DNA from: a bacterium
Lineage (GTDB): Bacteria; Bacteroidota; Bacteroidia; Cytophagales; Thermonemataceae
Reading direction: 5' to 3'
NCBI GenBank assembly: GCA_025362415.1
Contig: JANYGM010000057.1
Span: 1-9,167, forward strand
DNA: 9,167 nt
Shown here: positions 6,813 through 9,167 of the stretch, one piece after another
Position numbering within the stretch: the stretch's first letter is position 1
How the letters are laid out: each line of letters begins with the position of its first letter
The notes under the pieces: model-generated
What the model was told of the DNA's origin: nothing
The model's input: only the letters and a program-made list of their open reading frames with translations
Database searches by the model: none
Translations under genes and position numbers: made by a program

Positions 6813-6843
6813 TTTGAAAGTAAATGGAAAAAATCTATATTTG
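6813..6843 (+). promoter_or_regulatory. Bacteroidota-type promoter of the J-domain gene
   Basis: TTTG at 6813-6816 is followed after 19 bp by TATATTTG (6836-6843), an exact fit to the TTTG-N19-TAnnTTTG pattern. It lies just after the terminator at 6724-6770. The predicted leader is about 45 nt to the ATG at 6893. Confidence 0.8.
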
Positions 6844-6869
6844 TGTCAATTAAGAAAAATAAAATAATA

Positions 6870-6892
6870 ATTACGCTAAGGAATTACGCTAA
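6870..6892 (+). repeat. 10-bp direct repeat around the ribosome binding site of the J-domain gene
   Basis: ATTACGCTAA occurs at 6870-6879 and 6883-6892, separated by GGA. The junction creates TAAGGAA, a possible Shine-Dalgarno sequence ending about 9 bp before the ATG at 6893. Such a site is rare in this window. The second copy abuts the start codon. Confidence 0.65.
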
Positions 6893-8065
6893 ATGACAAA
6901 TAAACATATTATTGCCATAGAAAAAACAGGTGAAAAACTTTCTAGATTGCAAACGCAATTCAATAGTTATACCCAAAAAATTGATGCAATGAAGCAATTT
7001 ATTACGCAGGCAAAAACTAACCTTGATTTTGGTAGAAATCTTTTTAACGAAAAAATTGGGGCAGTTCATTCCAAAATGAGAACCATTGATATTGATATAA
7101 TTTATACATTGGATAAACATTTTGAAGACCCAAAAGCAACAAAAGCTTTCAAAAAAAATATCTCTTATTATATCGTGACTGAAGTTCCTGCTATGATTGA
7201 AGCAACAGATGAAGATAAATTGAAAGATATTTATAGCAAACATAACGGACAAAGTTATGAGGAAGAAATGGAAGAGAAAAATTCAGAAGCAAATGATATG
7301 ATGAAAAATATGTTTGGTTTTGATATGAATGACCCAGAAAAAATGGAGGATTTTATGAACAAACAAAAAGGTGGTTCTTTCCAAGATTTTATGAATACTA
7401 TCCTTGGCGGTATGAGTGGTATGGGAAATGACAAAAATGACCAAAAATCAGCCAAAAATGAAAACCACGAGCAAAGAGAATCTAAGAAAAAAACTGCTGC
7501 ACAAATTGCAAAAGAACTAAAAGAAGAACAAGAAGCCAAAAATATTGGACAAGCAAGCCGCAAAATCTATACAGAACTTGTCAAACAATTTCACCCAGAC
7601 AAAGAACACGACGAGCTAGAACGTGAGCGCAAAACAGAAATAATGAAACGCATTACTATTGCGTATGAAAAAAATGACCTTTTTGATTTGCTGAAATTGC
7701 AACTAGAATACCTGCAAATTGATAAAAATCACATCAATAAATTAGCAGATGATAAACTGAAATACTATAATAAAATTCTTAAAGAACAATTAGAGGAACT
7801 TCAAGATGAGCTTGCAGAAGTTACAGAAAGTGGCAACCCTTTTCAAATGTCGTTTTTTGATAAATTTTGTAGAGGAACGCAAGCGGAAATTATCAAACGC
7901 ATAGAAAAAGAACGCAAAGCAACTAATAAAGTACTCAAGCATATGGAAGAAAGGCTTTCTTTTATGTATGATAAAGAGAGTGCAATGTATATTGTGAGTG
8001 ATTTTAAGAAAGAACACCAAAGAGAAATGAAAATGATGTCTAGAGTTGGTATGTTTGGATTTTAA
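6893..8065 (+). CDS. J-domain (DnaJ-like) protein with N-terminal coiled coil and central or late J domain
   Basis: A 390-residue cytosolic protein with no signal peptide or membrane segment. Residues 1-60 are a helical, coiled-coil-like stretch (EKTGEKLSRLQTQFNSYTQKI). Residues about 120-215 are low-complexity, acidic and rich in Met, Asn, Lys and Glu (MMKNMFGFDMNDPEKMEDF, then GGMSGMG). A J domain lies at about 222-276: SRKIYTELVKQFHPDKE with HPD at 234-236, then KRITIAYEKNDLFDLLKLQLE. The HPD loop is the contact that stimulates DnaK ATPase. The rest (277-390) is charged helix with probable coiled coil. It lacks the G/F region, zinc-finger CxxCxGxG repeats and C-terminal barrels of DnaJ, so it is a class C J protein, probably recruiting DnaK to a particular client. 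The client is unknown. It has its own promoter; the GH25 gene starts 90 bp downstream. Confidence 0.85.
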   Translation: MTNKHIIAIEKTGEKLSRLQTQFNSYTQKIDAMKQFITQAKTNLDFGRNLFNEKIGAVHSKMRTIDIDIIYTLDKHFEDPKATKAFKKNISYYIVTEVPAMIEATDEDKLKDIYSKHNGQSYEEEMEEKNSEANDMMKNMFGFDMNDPEKMEDFMNKQKGGSFQDFMNTILGGMSGMGNDKNDQKSAKNENHEQRESKKKTAAQIAKELKEEQEAKNIGQASRKIYTELVKQFHPDKEHDELERERKTEIMKRITIAYEKNDLFDLLKLQLEYLQIDKNHINKLADDKLKYYNKILKEQLEELQDELAEVTESGNPFQMSFFDKFCRGTQAEIIKRIEKERKATNKVLKHMEERLSFMYDKESAMYIVSDFKKEHQREMKMMSRVGMFGF

Positions 8066-8104
8066 TACGTATTGAAAATTGTTTAATATTTATATACAAA
8101 ATCA

Positions 8105-8128
8105 GTTGTTTGGGTCTTCACAAACAAC
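8105..8128 (+). other. Small hairpin between the J-domain and GH25 genes
   Basis: GTTGTTTG (8105-8112) pairs with CAAACAAC (8121-8128) around an 8-nt loop. No T run follows, so it is not a clear terminator. It may be a leader structure of the GH25 gene or an operator. No full TAnnTTTG promoter was seen in the 90-bp gap; TATCATTTG at 8139-8147 is one base too long and lies too close to the start. Confidence 0.4.
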
Positions 8129-8155
8129 AGTGAGAGTTTATCATTTGATGCAAGT

Positions 8156-8920
8156 TTGTTCAGACGTAATAAAATTATATTGATTTCTTGTTTGCTACTT
8201 TTCTTATTGATAAGTAGTGTTTTTGTTGTAACAAAATATTACAAAACAAGGTTTTATAAAACACCTATTTACAAAGAGTTTGGTATTCGTCTTCCCAAAA
8301 ACTATACTGTTCATGGCATAGATGTATCTTATTATCAGGGAATTATAGATTGGCAAAAAGTACAACAAATGAATGTGGATAATATCAAAATTTCGTTTGC
8401 ACTCATCAAAGCAACAGAAGGACAAAGTATGGTAGATGCACAATTTGCGCAAAATTGGCAAGAAAGCAACAAAAAAATCATTCGTGGTGCGTATCATTAT
8501 TTCAGTGTTTACCGTAATGCCGCCACACAAGCAGAAAATTTTATTCGTACCGTAAAGCTCCAAAAAGGAGATTTACCACCTGTTTTAGACATAGAAGATG
8601 CACAAAAAATACCTGCGCAAGAAGTGAGAAAACGTATCAAAATTTGGTTAGAAATGATAGAAATTCACTACAATATTCGTCCTATTATTTATACATACCA
8701 TAATTTTTACCATAAATATCTCATAAAAGATAAGTTTTTTGATAAATATTATATCTGGATTGCGCATTATGATGCAGACAATCCAACACTCGCAAACAAC
8801 CATAAATGGCATTTTTGGCAACATTCAGACAAGGGAAAAGTAAGTGGAATTGCCGTTCCTGTTGATTTTAATGTGTTTGATGGTTCACTTTTAGACTTGA
8901 AAAAAATTCTCAAACAATAG
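8156..8920 (+). CDS. Membrane-anchored GH25 lysozyme-like muramidase (apparent TTG start)
   Basis: A 254-residue protein of glycoside hydrolase family 25, which cuts the N-acetylmuramic acid to N-acetylglucosamine bond of peptidoglycan. A positively charged start (FRRNK) precedes a hydrophobic segment at about 6-26, giving a signal anchor or uncleaved signal. The catalytic domain runs from about 52 to 254. It has HGIDVSYYQG (D56), FALIKATEG, RGAYHYFSVY, PPVLDIED (D145, E147), PIIYTYHNFY, WHFWQHSDKG and VPVDFNVFDG (D237). These match the acidic residues of the GH25 active site, E147 being the likely acid. No in-frame ATG lies ahead of the domain, so TTG at 8156 is the best start. The ATG at 8148 is out of frame and hits a stop after 11 codons. 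A one-base indel is the alternative. Likely role: wall remodelling or degradation of other bacteria, from the periplasmic side of the inner membrane. Confidence 0.88.
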   Translation: MFRRNKIILISCLLLFLLISSVFVVTKYYKTRFYKTPIYKEFGIRLPKNYTVHGIDVSYYQGIIDWQKVQQMNVDNIKISFALIKATEGQSMVDAQFAQNWQESNKKIIRGAYHYFSVYRNAATQAENFIRTVKLQKGDLPPVLDIEDAQKIPAQEVRKRIKIWLEMIEIHYNIRPIIYTYHNFYHKYLIKDKFFDKYYIWIAHYDADNPTLANNHKWHFWQHSDKGKVSGIAVPVDFNVFDGSLLDLKKILKQ

Positions 8921-9043
8921 CGTTCTGTAAGTACGACACCAACAACTGCTAGTCACCGCTATGAATATTAAATCCTTTCAGAATTTTAATAGAAATAGAC
9001 AAAAGTATGAAACAAGTAACATTTTGATTTGCTACCGTACACT

Positions 9044-9109
9044 GTTTTAAAAAGAATTGTGGTCTGTACCGTAATGCAATGAAGGTCTGACCATAATTCT
9101 TTTTAAAAC
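9044..9109 (+). repeat. Conserved-core hairpin element, copy 3
   Basis: The core at 9061-9092 begins GGTCTGTACCGT and ends AAGGTCTGACC. The arms are GTTTTAAAAAGAATTGT (9044-9060) and ATAATTCTTTTTAAAAC (9093-9109), complementary over 17 bp with one G-T wobble. The arm length equals that of copy 1 but the sequence differs. It lies 123 bp after the GH25 stop, and its T-rich right arm could also end that transcript. The stretch 8921-9043 shows nothing else that I can support. Confidence 0.85.
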
Positions 9110-9127
9110 GACCTTACTCTTTGTTAT

Positions 9128-9167
9128 TAGTGGTCAGACCTCCGTTCCACTACGGTACAGACCACTA
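9128..9167 (-). repeat. Conserved-core hairpin element, copy 4 (inverted, cut by the window end)
   Basis: The core at 9132-9163 reads GGTCAGACCTCCG...GGTACAGACC on the + strand. It matches copy 3 in reverse complement at 28 of 32 positions. The four flanking bases on each side, TAGT (9128-9131) and ACTA (9164-9167), are complementary, and the right arm would continue beyond the window. It stands 39 bp from copy 3 in opposite orientation, as copies 1 and 2 do. Confidence 0.75.

Noticed and set aside
8204..8563. 119-codon open frame on the - strand in the GH25 region
   Set aside because: It is opposite a gene with clear GH25 active-site motifs and has composition typical of antisense frames in AT-rich DNA.
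8921..8961. TAGCG and CGCTA as a hairpin after the GH25 stop
   Set aside because: Only five base pairs with a loop of more than 30 nt; not distinguishable from chance.
2756..9167. Integron attC sites
   Set aside because: attC sites also fold from variable self-complementary sequence, but their conserved parts are the outer GTTRRRY-type boxes. Here the centre is conserved and the outside varies, and no integrase is in view.

Overview
The window looks like a chromosomal segment of a low-GC member of the Bacteroidota, probably a marine or freshwater gliding bacterium of the Cytophagales type. The order-level guess is an inference. Supporting signs are the -33/-7 promoters of the TTTG...TAnnTTTG kind, the near absence of Shine-Dalgarno sites, signal peptides ending in AQ or SQ, and a C-terminal type IX secretion (T9SS) sorting domain on the large protease. 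All six genes that can be supported lie on the + strand. No tRNA, rRNA, CRISPR array or transposase was seen.

Positions 1-1612 hold the 3' part of a gene for a proline/glycine-rich protein with a C-terminal HEMMH zinc-protease-like domain, followed 15 bp later by a small secreted protein of unknown function. The pair resembles a secreted effector with a partner or immunity protein, but that is only an inference. The 344-bp gap after it (1613-1956) has a nested inverted-repeat structure, a strong bidirectional terminator and a weak promoter.

Positions 1957-2697 encode a clear PhaB-type acetoacetyl-CoA reductase of polyhydroxyalkanoate synthesis, standing alone without phaA or phaC. The 411-bp gap behind it (2698-3108) has no gene. 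It carries two copies of a hairpin element with a conserved 32-bp core, then a palindrome with a T run, then the promoter of the next gene.

Positions 3109-6693 encode a 1194-residue secreted M36 (fungalysin) metalloprotease with propeptide, PA domain insert, two tandem C-terminal modules and a T9SS sorting domain. It ends at a perfect 20-bp terminator. A textbook promoter then starts a gene for a J-domain protein of unusual layout (6893-8065). After it comes a membrane-anchored GH25 lysozyme-like hydrolase (8156-8920), which appears to use a TTG start.

The last 247 bp hold two more copies of the 32-bp-core hairpin, the last cut by the window edge. The most interesting signal is this repeat family. 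Four copies share the core. The three complete copies are enclosed by arms that are self-complementary but unrelated between copies, and both loci carry the copies as an inverted pair. The genes themselves look like independent transcription units for secretion, storage metabolism, chaperoning and wall turnover, not one pathway.
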